A DNA stretch of 48,341 nt from positions 1 through 48,341 of the forward strand of contig SIRW01000056.1 of the NCBI GenBank assembly GCA_004366205.1, given 5' to 3'. This document shows, in pieces, positions 1 to 7,299 of this stretch. This DNA comes from Actinomycetota bacterium. GTDB taxonomy: Bacteria; Actinomycetota; Acidimicrobiia; Acidimicrobiales; CADCSY01. The notes under the pieces are model-generated. The model did not search any database. It was not told the origin of the DNA and worked only from the letters and a program-made list of their open reading frames with translations. How positions within the stretch are numbered: position 1 is the first letter of the stretch; the number at the start of each line of letters is the position of its first letter. Position numbers and translations under genes: made by a program.

Positions 1-1
1 C

Positions 2-220
2 ACCGTGATCGCCACCACCGTCCACCCGCTCCAGGTGCTCGACGGCCGCCTGCCCGAGACCGAGCACGACTTCCGGGTCGACCTCGTGGCCACGCCCGAC
101 GGCGTCCGCCGGTGCCGGCGGGTGCGCGCCTCCCGCCCGCCCGGGATCATCTGGGACGACCTCACCGACGGGCAGATCGACGCCATCCCCGTCCTGGCCG
201 GCCTACGATCCCACCTGTGA
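2..220 (+). CDS. 5-formyltetrahydrofolate cyclo-ligase, C-terminal fragment (tentative)
   Basis: The window opens inside this gene: frame 2 is open from the first base and only the last 72 codons are present. The tail contains PETEHDFRVDLVATPDGV, which resembles the C-terminal strand of 5-formyltetrahydrofolate cyclo-ligases (the segment usually written as PWDVPLDAVVT), followed by a short extension ending in IDAIPVLAGL. That enzyme converts 5-formyl-THF to 5,10-methenyl-THF with ATP in the cytoplasm. No catalytic residue lies in the visible part, so the call rests on this tail only. Its TGA overlaps the GTG of the next gene (GTGA, 217-220). Confidence 0.45.
   Translation, partial: TVIATTVHPLQVLDGRLPETEHDFRVDLVATPDGVRRCRRVRASRPPGIIWDDLTDGQIDAIPVLAGLRSHL
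204..209 (+). promoter_or_regulatory. -10 box TACGAT of the gene at 217
   Basis: TACGAT ends 7 nt before the GTG at 217. It lies inside the end of the upstream gene. No -35 hexamer is evident. Confidence 0.5.
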
Positions 221-1536
221 CCCCCCGAACGGCGGCGCTCCGACGGACCCCGCACGTCCTCCCGGCCCTCCTCGCGACGTTGCTCGTCCTCGCGGTGACG
301 GCGCTCCTCCCGACCCAACCGGCGGCCGCCAGCACCGAGCGGGTCCAGCCGTTCGGCTCGGCCCGGGCGCTCGGCGACCCGCCCGCGACCCGGGAACGGC
401 CGCTCGCCGGCATCGTGCCCACGTCGTCGGGCGCCGGCTACCACGTGACCGCCGCCGACGGCGGCGTGTTCAGCTTCGGCGACGCCCCGTTCCACGGCAG
501 CCTCGGCGGCACGACCCTCGCCGAGCCGATCGTGGGGATCGCGCCCGTCCGCGCCGGCCGGGGCGGCGACACCGGGTACCGGCTCGTGGCCGCCGACGGC
601 GGCGTGTTCACCTTCGGTGACGCCACCTTCCACGGCAGCCTCGGCCACCTGCGCCTCAACGCGCCGGTCGTGGGCATGGCCCCCACGCCATCGGGTCGCG
701 GCTACCTGCTCGCCGCCGCCGACGGCGGCGTGTTCACCTTCGGCGACGCCACCTTCCACGGCAGCCTCGGCCACCTGCGCCTGAACGCGCCGATCGTCGC
801 CCTGGCCGCCACCCCCTCGGGTCGCGGCTACCTGCTCGCCGCCGCCGACGGCGGCGTGTTCACCTTCGGCGACGCCACGTTCCACGGCAGCCTCGGCGAC
901 CGGCACCTGAACGCGCCGATCGTCGCCCTGGCCGCCACCCCCTCGGGTCGCGGCTACCTGCTCGCCGCCGCCGACGGCGGCGTGTTCACCTTCGGCGACG
1001 CCGCCTTCCACGGCTCGAGCCCGACCGGTGGAGGCGACAACCCGGTCGTGGCGCTGGCGGCCGTCCCGGTCGCCGCCGGGTCGACCTCGTCACCACCCGG
1101 GTACTGGCTGCTGCGCTCGCCGCCCCGGAACCCCCCGCCGCCCCCGGCATCGGGCACCGGCCGCCGCGTCGTCTACAGCATCACCGAGCAGCGGGTGTGG
1201 CTGGTCGCGACCCACGGCATGGTCGAGCGGTCCTGGCCCGTGTCGGGCCACCCGAGCATGCCCTCGCCGGGGACGTACCGGGTGTTCTCGCAGTCCCGCT
1301 GGACCCGTTCCGGGAGCGGGTCGGCGTCGATGGAGTACATGACCCGCTTCGCCCACGGCCCGACGCTCGCCATCGGGTTCCACTCGATACCGACGGACAG
1401 TCGCGGCCGGCCCCTCCAGAGCGAGGCCGAGCTCGGCCAGTACCGCAGCGCCGGCTGCGTCCGCATGGCCCGCGAAGCGGCGGCCGAGCTGTACCACTGG
1501 GCGCCCGTCGGGACCACCGTCGTCGTCACCCGTTGA
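217..1536 (+). CDS. Secreted L,D-transpeptidase with five GYxLxAADGGVF repeats
   Basis: 439 residues. The N-terminus has basic residues and then a hydrophobic stretch ending near AAAS, a typical Sec signal peptide. Five repeats follow (GYxLxAADGGVFxFGDAxFHGSLG), the last four spaced exactly 42 residues apart; similar repeats are familiar on exported proteins of Acidimicrobiia. The C-terminal ~120 residues form a YkuD/L,D-transpeptidase domain, with the conserved His in FHSIPTD (about residue 389) and the catalytic Cys in SAGCVRM (about residue 414). The expected role is 3-3 peptidoglycan cross-linking or anchoring of proteins to the wall, outside the membrane. The GTG start was chosen because it overlaps the upstream stop, follows a TACGAT box by 7 nt, and leads straight into the signal peptide. 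Confidence 0.85.
   Translation: MTPRTAALRRTPHVLPALLATLLVLAVTALLPTQPAAASTERVQPFGSARALGDPPATRERPLAGIVPTSSGAGYHVTAADGGVFSFGDAPFHGSLGGTTLAEPIVGIAPVRAGRGGDTGYRLVAADGGVFTFGDATFHGSLGHLRLNAPVVGMAPTPSGRGYLLAAADGGVFTFGDATFHGSLGHLRLNAPIVALAATPSGRGYLLAAADGGVFTFGDATFHGSLGDRHLNAPIVALAATPSGRGYLLAAADGGVFTFGDAAFHGSSPTGGGDNPVVALAAVPVAAGSTSSPPGYWLLRSPPRNPPPPPASGTGRRVVYSITEQRVWLVATHGMVERSWPVSGHPSMPSPGTYRVFSQSRWTRSGSGSASMEYMTRFAHGPTLAIGFHSIPTDSRGRPLQSEAELGQYRSAGCVRMAREAAAELYHWAPVGTTVVVTR
436..1020 (+). repeat. Tandem coding repeat, 126-bp unit
   Basis: Repeat starts (GGC/GGG codon of GYxL) fall at about 436, 574, 700, 826 and 952; the last three intervals are exactly 126 bp and the first is 138 bp. Units 3 to 5 are nearly identical at DNA level, which suggests recent duplication or gene conversion. 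They encode the 42-residue repeats of the L,D-transpeptidase. Confidence 0.9.
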
Positions 1537-1547
1537 CGGCGCGCCGC

Positions 1548-1553
1548 TACGCT
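1548..1553 (+). promoter_or_regulatory. -10 box TACGCT of arsC
   Basis: TACGCT ends 8 nt before the ATG at 1562, in a 25-nt intergenic gap with no Shine-Dalgarno sequence. Confidence 0.55.
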
Positions 1554-1561
1554 CGCCCCCG

Positions 1562-1942
1562 ATGGCCACGGGGCGCGTCACGGTCTGGCACAACCCCCGC
1601 TGCTCCAAGAGCCGCGGGGCCTGCGCCCTGCTGCGGGAACGGGGCGTCGACGTGGACGAGCGCCGCTACCTCGACGACCCGCCGACCCGCGCCGAGCTCG
1701 AGGACGTGATGCGCCGGCTCGGCGTCGACGACCCGCGGGTCCTCGTGCGGCCCGGCGAGGCCGTCTACGAGGAGCTCAACCTCGACCACGCCGACGCCGA
1801 CGGGCTGCTCGACGCCATGGCCGCCCACCCGATCCTCATCGAGCGCCCGATCGTGATCGCCGGAGACCGAGCTGTCATCGGCAGGCCCCCCGAGCGCGCC
1901 GTCGAGCTGCTCGACGGTGCCGGCGGGGGTGCCGGGGCCTGA
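1562..1942 (+). CDS. arsC: Arsenate reductase, ArsC/Spx thioredoxin-fold family
   Basis: 126 residues, close to the usual ArsC length of 110-140. The N-terminal strand leads into NPRCSKSR, with the catalytic Cys at residue 14. The family's HPILIERPIV and AVIGRPPE blocks follow in the expected order. The family reduces arsenate to arsenite with glutathione or glutaredoxin-type thiols; ArsC-fold proteins also include regulators of the Spx kind, but the IERP-type block favours a reductase. No arsenite exporter or ArsR gene is adjacent, so resistance in this strain is not shown. The gene is convergent with the desaturase, 16 bp apart. Confidence 0.85.
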   Translation: MATGRVTVWHNPRCSKSRGACALLRERGVDVDERRYLDDPPTRAELEDVMRRLGVDDPRVLVRPGEAVYEELNLDHADADGLLDAMAAHPILIERPIVIAGDRAVIGRPPERAVELLDGAGGGAGA

Positions 1943-1965
1943 AGGCGGGCCGGCTCGCTCAGGCC
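1936..1965. terminator. Hairpin spanning two convergent stop codons
   Basis: GGCCTGA (1936-1942) pairs with TCAGGCC (1959-1965), a 7-bp stem with a 16-nt loop. The arms contain the TGA stops of the arsC and desaturase genes. There is no U-tract, so termination in either direction is an inference. Confidence 0.35.
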
Positions 1966-2885
1966 GAGACGGGCTCGCCCCTGGCGGCGCGCTCCTGACG
2001 GCGCTCGGTGAGGCGGCGGGCGGCCTTGCCCAGGCGCTCGATGTGGGCGAGCACCCGGGTGCGGGCCTCCTCGGCCTCGGCGTTCAGTCCTTCGATGCGC
2101 TCGAGGCCCCAGTGCTCGAGGACGACGGGCACCAGCACGTGGTCGTGGTGGCTGGCGAAGTCGTAGATGCCGGCGCGGGCGATGGCCTTGGCGTGCGTCC
2201 CGAAGTCGGGGATGCCGGTGCCGGGCATCTCGAAGTCGCGCACCTGACGGTCGATGGCGAGCACGACCTCGGAGGGGTCGATCTCGATGGCCGCGCTGGT
2301 GGCGTCCCGGTAGAACACGAAGTGCAGGTTCTCGTCGCCGGCGACCCGGGCCATGATCTCGTAGCCGACCCGGTCGTCGAGCAGCCGGCCGGTGTTGCGG
2401 TGGGCGAGACGGGTCGCGAGCTCCTGCAGGGTCACGTACACCATCCCGTCGCACGGGCGGCCGGGCTCGGGCACCTCGCCGGTGCTGACCTGCACCATGC
2501 GGCCCCGCTCGAGGGCGACCGGGTCGACGGCGCGGGTGACGGTGAGGTAGTCGCGCAGCACGATCGAGTGGCGCCCCTCCTCGGCGGTCCAGCGCCGGGT
2601 CCACTCCCGCCACGGGTGGTCGACCCCGAACATCGTGTCGATCGTGTGGAAGTAGTGCGGCAGGTTGTCCTCGGTGAGCAGGTTCACGAACAGCGAGCTG
2701 CGCACCTCGGGCGACAGCCCGGCCTCGGCCGGGTCCCACTCGTAGCCCGGTTCGAAGTCCCGGCCCCGGCTCCAGGGCACCATCTCGTGCGGGAACCACT
2801 CCCGGGCGCTCCGGAGGTGCCGTTCGAGCAGGCGCTCGACGGTGGGGGCGAGCTCGTGCAGCAGGATGCGATCGGAGTCGAGCAT
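1959..2885 (-). CDS. Acyl-ACP desaturase (soluble di-iron, FA_desaturase_2)
   Basis: 308 residues. The sequence has the di-iron ligand pattern of the plant and mycobacterial acyl-ACP desaturases: an early Glu in TEDNLPHYFH, EEGRHSIVL (ExxH) in the middle, and DENLHFVFYRD (ExxH) later. These enzymes introduce a cis double bond into an acyl chain held on ACP, using O2 and ferredoxin, in the cytoplasm. The mycobacterial relatives are DesA1 and DesA2. The ATG at 2885 is 6 nt after a TAGGCT box that lies inside a palindrome resembling a TetR-family operator, so control by a lipid-responsive repressor is likely but not shown. No regulator gene is adjacent. Confidence 0.85.
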   Translation of the reverse strand: MLDSDRILLHELAPTVERLLERHLRSAREWFPHEMVPWSRGRDFEPGYEWDPAEAGLSPEVRSSLFVNLLTEDNLPHYFHTIDTMFGVDHPWREWTRRWTAEEGRHSIVLRDYLTVTRAVDPVALERGRMVQVSTGEVPEPGRPCDGMVYVTLQELATRLAHRNTGRLLDDRVGYEIMARVAGDENLHFVFYRDATSAAIEIDPSEVVLAIDRQVRDFEMPGTGIPDFGTHAKAIARAGIYDFASHHDHVLVPVVLEHWGLERIEGLNAEAEEARTRVLAHIERLGKAARRLTERRQERAARGEPVSA

Positions 2886-2891
2886 GCCCGC

Positions 2892-2915
2892 AGCCTACCT
2901 ACTGGTCGGTAGGCT
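2892..2915. promoter_or_regulatory. Palindromic operator with two divergent TAGGCT boxes
   Basis: AGCCTACC (2892-2899) and GGTAGGCT (2908-2915) are exact reverse complements around an 8-bp core; the core CTACTGGTCGGTAG is like TetR-family sites. TAGGCT is present on the minus strand at 2897-2892, 6 nt before the desaturase ATG, and on the plus strand at 2910-2915, upstream of the cyclophilin gene. A protein bound here would cover both -10 boxes. Confidence 0.6.
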
Positions 2916-2964
2916 GAAACAACCGGGCGGCGGCCGGCGGGAGCCGGTGTGCAAGGGTGGAGCC

Positions 2965-3441
2965 ATGGCTTCCCCTCCTCCGATGCAGATCGATCCCGCC
3001 GCCCGCTACGAGGTCACCATCACCACCGACAAGGGCGACCTGGTGCTCGACCTCGACCCGGAGCTGGCGCCCGTCACCGTCAACAACTTCGTGGCCCTCG
3101 CCCGCCAGGGGTTCTACGACGGCCTCACGTTCCACCGGGTGGTGCCCGAGTTCGTGATCCAGGGTGGCTGCCCCGAGGGCAGCGGGCGCGGCAACCCCGG
3201 CTACCGGTTCGCCGACGAGCCCGTGCGGGGCGAGTACACGCTCGGCGCCGTCGCCATGGCCAACGCCGGTCCCGACACCAACGGGTCGCAGTTCTTCATC
3301 TGCATCGACGACTGCCGCCAGAAGCTGGCGCCCAGCTACAACCTGTTCGGCTACGTCACCTCGGGCATCGAGGTCGCCCGGTCGATCGCGGTGGGCGACG
3401 TGATGCGCTCGGTCACGGTCGAGGAGCGGCCCGCCGCCTGA
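2965..3441 (+). CDS. Cyclophilin-type peptidyl-prolyl cis-trans isomerase
   Basis: 158 residues, the size of a single cyclophilin domain without a signal peptide, so probably cytoplasmic. Hallmarks in order: TFHRVVPEFVIQGG (with the catalytic Arg), NTNGSQFFI-like block read here as DTNGSQFFICID, and NLFGYVTSG. It catalyses proline isomerisation during protein folding. The ATG at 2965 is preceded by AAGGG 7 nt upstream; the transcript may begin near 2922, from the plus-strand TAGGCT box in the operator shared with the desaturase, giving a leader of about 40 nt. Confidence 0.9.
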   Translation: MASPPPMQIDPAARYEVTITTDKGDLVLDLDPELAPVTVNNFVALARQGFYDGLTFHRVVPEFVIQGGCPEGSGRGNPGYRFADEPVRGEYTLGAVAMANAGPDTNGSQFFICIDDCRQKLAPSYNLFGYVTSGIEVARSIAVGDVMRSVTVEERPAA

Positions 3442-3462
3442 GCCGGACGTCCGGCGCGCCGG

Positions 3463-3468
3463 TACGCT
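3463..3468 (+). promoter_or_regulatory. -10 box TACGCT of the hydrolase at 3477
   Basis: TACGCT ends 8 nt before the GTG at 3477, in the 35-nt gap after the cyclophilin gene. Confidence 0.55.
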
Positions 3469-3476
3469 GCGGCGCC

Positions 3477-4292
3477 GTGCCGTGGTTCCAGCGCGACGAC
3501 CTCGACCTCCACTACGCCGAGCGGGGCGACCCCGCGGGCGAACCCGTCGTGCTGCTGCACGGCCTCTTGTGGTCGGCCCGGATGCTCGACCGGCTGGCGG
3601 GGCACCTCGCCGACCGGCGGCTGCTCCTGCTCGACCTGCACGGCCACGGACCCTCCACCCGGCCGACCGACCCCGCCCGCTACGCCTGGCACGAGCTCGC
3701 CGCCGACGTCGTCGCCCTCCTCGACCACCTGGGGCTCGATCGGGCGGTGGTGGGCGGCCTGTCGCTGGGAGCCAACGTCACCCTGGCCACGGCCGTGCGG
3801 TCACCCGAGCGGGTGCGGGCGATGATCATCGAGATGCCCGTGCTCAGCCGCGGGCACGACATCGGCGAGCGGGCCTTCGGCGCCCTCGCCCGGTTCTACC
3901 GGGGCACGGCGCCCGTCCTCACGCCGGTGGCCCGGGGCGTGGGCCGGATCCCCCTCCCCCGGGTGCCCGAGCTCGTGGCCGTGCGCGACGTGCTGTCCGC
4001 CGACCCCCGCGCCGCCGCCGCGCTGCTCCAGGGCCTGCTGACCGACGAGCCCGTTCCCGAGGACGACGCCACCCTCGCCCGCCTCACCATGCCGGCGCTG
4101 GTGATCGGCCACGGCGGCGACCCGCTGCACGCCCTCGAGGACGCCCGCGAGCTCGCCGAGCGCCTGCCCGCCGGCGAGCTCCTCGAGGCCCGCTCGCTGA
4201 TCGACTACCGCATCCGCACCGGCGTGCTCGCCCGCCACCTGCGCGCCTTCCTCGACCGGCTCCCGCCCGAGCCCGCGGCGGCGACCGCATAG
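3477..4292 (+). CDS. Alpha/beta hydrolase fold protein
   Basis: 271 residues. The oxyanion segment VVLLHGLLWSA, the strand DLHGHGPS and the nucleophile elbow GGLSLGA (Ser in GLSLG) are clear. An acidic residue is available in GHGGDPLH. The usual GH motif near the C-terminus is not visible: the matching segment reads SLIDYRIRTGVLARHL, so the catalytic His may be displaced or absent. The substrate cannot be told from sequence. The GTG start is supported by a TACGCT box 8 nt upstream and by the immediate start of the domain. Confidence 0.75.
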   Translation: MPWFQRDDLDLHYAERGDPAGEPVVLLHGLLWSARMLDRLAGHLADRRLLLLDLHGHGPSTRPTDPARYAWHELAADVVALLDHLGLDRAVVGGLSLGANVTLATAVRSPERVRAMIIEMPVLSRGHDIGERAFGALARFYRGTAPVLTPVARGVGRIPLPRVPELVAVRDVLSADPRAAAALLQGLLTDEPVPEDDATLARLTMPALVIGHGGDPLHALEDARELAERLPAGELLEARSLIDYRIRTGVLARHLRAFLDRLPPEPAAATA

Positions 4293-4295
4293 CGT

Positions 4296-4307
4296 CGAGC
4301 CGGCTCG
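4296..4307. terminator. 12-bp perfect palindrome between convergent genes
   Basis: CGAGCCGGCTCG sits between the stop codons of the hydrolase (ends 4292) and the mannosyltransferase (ends 4309). The 14-mer CCGGCTCGCTCAGG (4300-4313) also occurs at 1950-1963, at the end of another convergent pair. A terminator role is only inferred. Confidence 0.3.
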
Positions 4308-4308
4308 C

Positions 4309-5460
4309 TCAGGGGACGAAGACGCCGAGGAGGGTGAGGGTCGTGAACCCCATCAGGCTGGCGCCGGCGAGGGCGAGCACGGTCCGCTCGTGGGCGGGGC
4401 GGACCGTCACGGCGGCGAGGGCCATCAGCAGCGGGAAGGCCGACAGGGCGTACCGCTCGAACGAGCCGAGGCTCTCGGCCGAGAGGGCGACGAACAGCAC
4501 CGCCGCGGCGTAGGCGCCGTAGGACACCGGGAGCCGGCGGAAGCACACCACGAGCAGCACCAGGAACAAGGCGATGAACGGCACGTGCAGCCCGGCGCCG
4601 AGCGCCTCGCCCCCGAACAGGTCGGCCACCGCCCGGACGACCCGCACGGGCGGCAGCACGTAGCCGCCACGGAGGTCGCCGGTCTCGTGGGCCCGGATCG
4701 GGGCCAGGGCGTCGTCGAAGCGGATGCCCACCCACGCCAGGTACGACGCCATCCCCGCCAGCGGCCCCAGGACGGCGCCCACCCGCGCGCCCCGCTGACG
4801 CCAGGATGCGGCGCGCAGGCCCCGGCCCGCCTCGATGGCCGCGGGGATGGCGAGGAGCACGCCCACCGGGCGGCACAGGGCGGCGAGGAGCCCGGTGGCG
4901 GCCGCCCAGCCCCAGCGACCGCCGCGGAGGGCCACGAACGTCCCGACGGCCAGGGCCATGGCCGGCGCCTCGGCGTAGGCGAACACCAGCACGAACGACG
5001 CCGGGAAGAGCGCGACGAGCCAGACCGTGCGGGCGGCGAGGGCGGTGTCACCGCCTTCGTCCCGCACCAGGCGGTGCAGCAGGAGCCCCAGGGCCACAGC
5101 GGCGATGTTGGCGATCACGACCAGGCCCACCTCGGGGCCGCCGGGCAGCAGCGCCCCCGCGATCCTCCCGAGGACCGGCAGCAGCGGGAAGAACCGCAGG
5201 CTGTCGGGGGCGAGGTGGTCGTAGCCGTCGGTGGCGATCTCGTCGTACCAGGCGCCGTCCCACGCCAAGAGGCCCTGACGCAGCGGCAGCGGTCGCTCCT
5301 CGGCGAGCTCGTCGGCCGCGACCACCGCGGCCACGAAGCCCACGGCCACCACGACGCGGGCCACCGCCCAGGACCACACCGCGGGGGCCACGTGGCTGGC
5401 CCAGGGGCGCTGGCGCTGCCGGCGCAGGATGCGCCGAGGCCGGTCGAGGAGGGTGCTCAC
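4309..5460 (-). CDS. Polytopic GT-C mannosyltransferase, PIG-V-like
   Basis: 383 residues with about nine hydrophobic segments. After the first membrane segment comes LLAWDGAWYDEIATDGY, the WD-x-x-WY/IAxxGY block characteristic of PIG-V-like mannosyltransferases, where the acidic residues in the first outer loop bind the donor. These enzymes use polyprenyl-phosphate sugars on the outer face of the membrane. The GTG at 5460 overlaps the TGA of the upstream GT39-like gene by 4 bp, indicating coupled translation. The acceptor is unknown. Internal GTG codons exist, but this start gives a basic cytoplasmic N-terminus and fits the operon. Confidence 0.75.
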   Translation of the reverse strand: MSTLLDRPRRILRRQRQRPWASHVAPAVWSWAVARVVVAVGFVAAVVAADELAEERPLPLRQGLLAWDGAWYDEIATDGYDHLAPDSLRFFPLLPVLGRIAGALLPGGPEVGLVVIANIAAVALGLLLHRLVRDEGGDTALAARTVWLVALFPASFVLVFAYAEAPAMALAVGTFVALRGGRWGWAAATGLLAALCRPVGVLLAIPAAIEAGRGLRAASWRQRGARVGAVLGPLAGMASYLAWVGIRFDDALAPIRAHETGDLRGGYVLPPVRVVRAVADLFGGEALGAGLHVPFIALFLVLLVVCFRRLPVSYGAYAAAVLFVALSAESLGSFERYALSAFPLLMALAAVTVRPAHERTVLALAGASLMGFTTLTLLGVFVP

Positions 5461-7127
5461 GGCGCGGGGAACCGCGTCAGGGTCGCGTGCTCGAAGGTGG
5501 GACGGGACGCGACCACGGTGCCGCTCGGTCGCTCGCCCTGGAGGGCCACGACGATCCGCTCGCAGCTGTCCTCCAGGGTCCGGTAGCCGGATGCCCAGAC
5601 CACCCACACGTCGCCGGCGCCGGCCTGGTCGAGCAGCGACCGGGCGAACCCCTCGGGGTCGGCGGTGGCCATGCGCTGGGCGTAGTCGACCCAGTCGACC
5701 CGGCGGGCGTCGTCTCCCGTCGGGAACGGGCGGACGGCGAGCCCCGGCGGCAGGTGGCGCGCCACCGCGGGGCCGAGCTGGTCGGGGCAGAACGCCACGA
5801 CGTCGGCGGGTCCGGCTTCGGCGGCCAGGGTGCGGCCGATCTCGCCGCCCTGGGTGCGCTCGGTGAGGGCGTTGCGGACGCCGCCGAGGAGCCCCGTGGC
5901 GACGAGGGCGGCCACCAACCCGACCCGCAGCGCCGGGCCGGGCAGGCGGGCCACGCCCACCGCGGCGGCGCCCAGGAACAGGGGGACGACCACGGCGATG
6001 TACCGGCTGGCGAAGCCGCTGCCCGTGGCGTAGCCGGCGAGCACGGCCAGGGCGAGCGTGCCCGCCACGGCGGCGAGCTCGGGGCGAACGCCCGGCACCG
6101 TGCGCAGGTCGAGCTGCACCAACCAGCGCCCGACGGGGCGAGCGGTGAGCGCCAGCACGGCCAGCGCCGCCAGCCCGATGCCGAGCAGCTGGGCCTCGCC
6201 GTAGGGGCCGCCGCCGAGGTCGGTCAGCGAGATCATCACGACGTTGGCGGGCCGGTCGGGCCGGGTCCACGGGGTGCCGGTGTGCTGGGCCTGGTACCAG
6301 AAGCTCGGCAGCCACGGGACGAAGGCGAGCCCGCCGGCGGCGACGGCGCCGAGGGTCCGCAGCGCCCGGGCCCGCACGTCGCGCGCCCGCTCGCCGCCCG
6401 CCGGGCTGCCGGCGGGTCCGTCCGGTCCGCGGAGCCCGCCGTCGCCGTCCCCTGCCGTCGATGGCCGGCAGGCCAGGAGCGAGGGCCGCAGCGCGAGCGC
6501 CCCGAGGCCGATGCCGGCGGCGCCGAGGACGTAGAGCGCCCAGTAGTGCGTCAGCAGGAGCGCCCCGCTGAGGGTCGCGATGGCCGCCAGCACGGGTGCG
6601 CCGGGCAGGCGCGGCCGGCGCCAGGCCTCGTCGAGCGCGAGCCAGGCCAGCGCGACCAGCAGCATCGCCAGGGCGTACATGCGAACCTCGGTGGCGTAGC
6701 GGATCGCGAACGGCGAGCTGGCCAGCAGCAGCACGGCGACGCCGGCCACCGTCGCGTCCCAGCGCCGGCGGGCCACGACCCACAGCACCGGGAGGGTGGC
6801 CACGGCGAGCACGCCCGACAGGGCGCGCACGGCCAGGTCGCCGTCACCGACGAGGCGCATCCAGGCGTGCAGCAGCCAGTAGTAGAGGGGCGGGTGGCCG
6901 TCCTGGCGGAGCGCTGCGGGGATGTCGCTCACCGCCCGCTCGGCGATGTGCACGCTGAGGGCCTCGTCGAGCCACAGGTCGCTCGTGGCGACGAAGCGCA
7001 GCACCACGCCGGCCGCCACCGCGCCGACCGCGGCCGCCGCGACGACGACCCGGAGGGTGCGTCCGCCGCCGGCGCCGCCGGCGGGAGGGCGCGCCGCCCC
7101 GGCGGCAGGAGCGGACCGCGTGCGCAC
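5457..7127 (-). CDS. Polytopic GT39/PMT-type glycosyltransferase
   Basis: 556 residues with about twelve hydrophobic stretches. The first outer loop has SDLWLDEALSVHIAER, where the DE pair is the GT-C catalytic-acid signature, followed by DGHPPLYYWLLHAW, typical of the PMT_2/GT39 family. A soluble C-terminal region of ~120 residues follows the last membrane segment. The role is sugar transfer from a polyprenyl-phosphate donor at the cell surface. It is the first gene of a two-gene operon with the PIG-V-like gene. The GTG start at 7127 gives an Arg/Ala-rich N-terminus of about 25 residues; a later start is possible. Confidence 0.75.
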   Translation of the reverse strand: MRTRSAPAAGAARPPAGGAGGGRTLRVVVAAAAVGAVAAGVVLRFVATSDLWLDEALSVHIAERAVSDIPAALRQDGHPPLYYWLLHAWMRLVGDGDLAVRALSGVLAVATLPVLWVVARRRWDATVAGVAVLLLASSPFAIRYATEVRMYALAMLLVALAWLALDEAWRRPRLPGAPVLAAIATLSGALLLTHYWALYVLGAAGIGLGALALRPSLLACRPSTAGDGDGGLRGPDGPAGSPAGGERARDVRARALRTLGAVAAGGLAFVPWLPSFWYQAQHTGTPWTRPDRPANVVMISLTDLGGGPYGEAQLLGIGLAALAVLALTARPVGRWLVQLDLRTVPGVRPELAAVAGTLALAVLAGYATGSGFASRYIAVVVPLFLGAAAVGVARLPGPALRVGLVAALVATGLLGGVRNALTERTQGGEIGRTLAAEAGPADVVAFCPDQLGPAVARHLPPGLAVRPFPTGDDARRVDWVDYAQRMATADPEGFARSLLDQAGAGDVWVVWASGYRTLEDSCERIVVALQGERPSGTVVASRPTFEHATLTRFPAP

Positions 7128-7299
7128 GGTCGCGCACGGTAGCCGCGAGGTGCCCGGCTCCCGTGCGCGCCGGAGGGCGGCGCCGCCGAACCACCGGCGG
7201 GCACGGGCCCGCCGTTGCGATGCCCCGATGCCCGGGAGCGCTGGGGGCCACCACTACGATGTGCCCGTCCCGATCCCCACCCAGACATGGAGCACCACG

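Noticed and set aside
4806-7142. Very long plus-strand ORF opposite the two mannosyltransferase genes
   Set aside because: Composition is Arg/Gly/Pro/His-rich, as expected for the antisense frame of G+C-rich membrane-protein genes; no domain was recognised.
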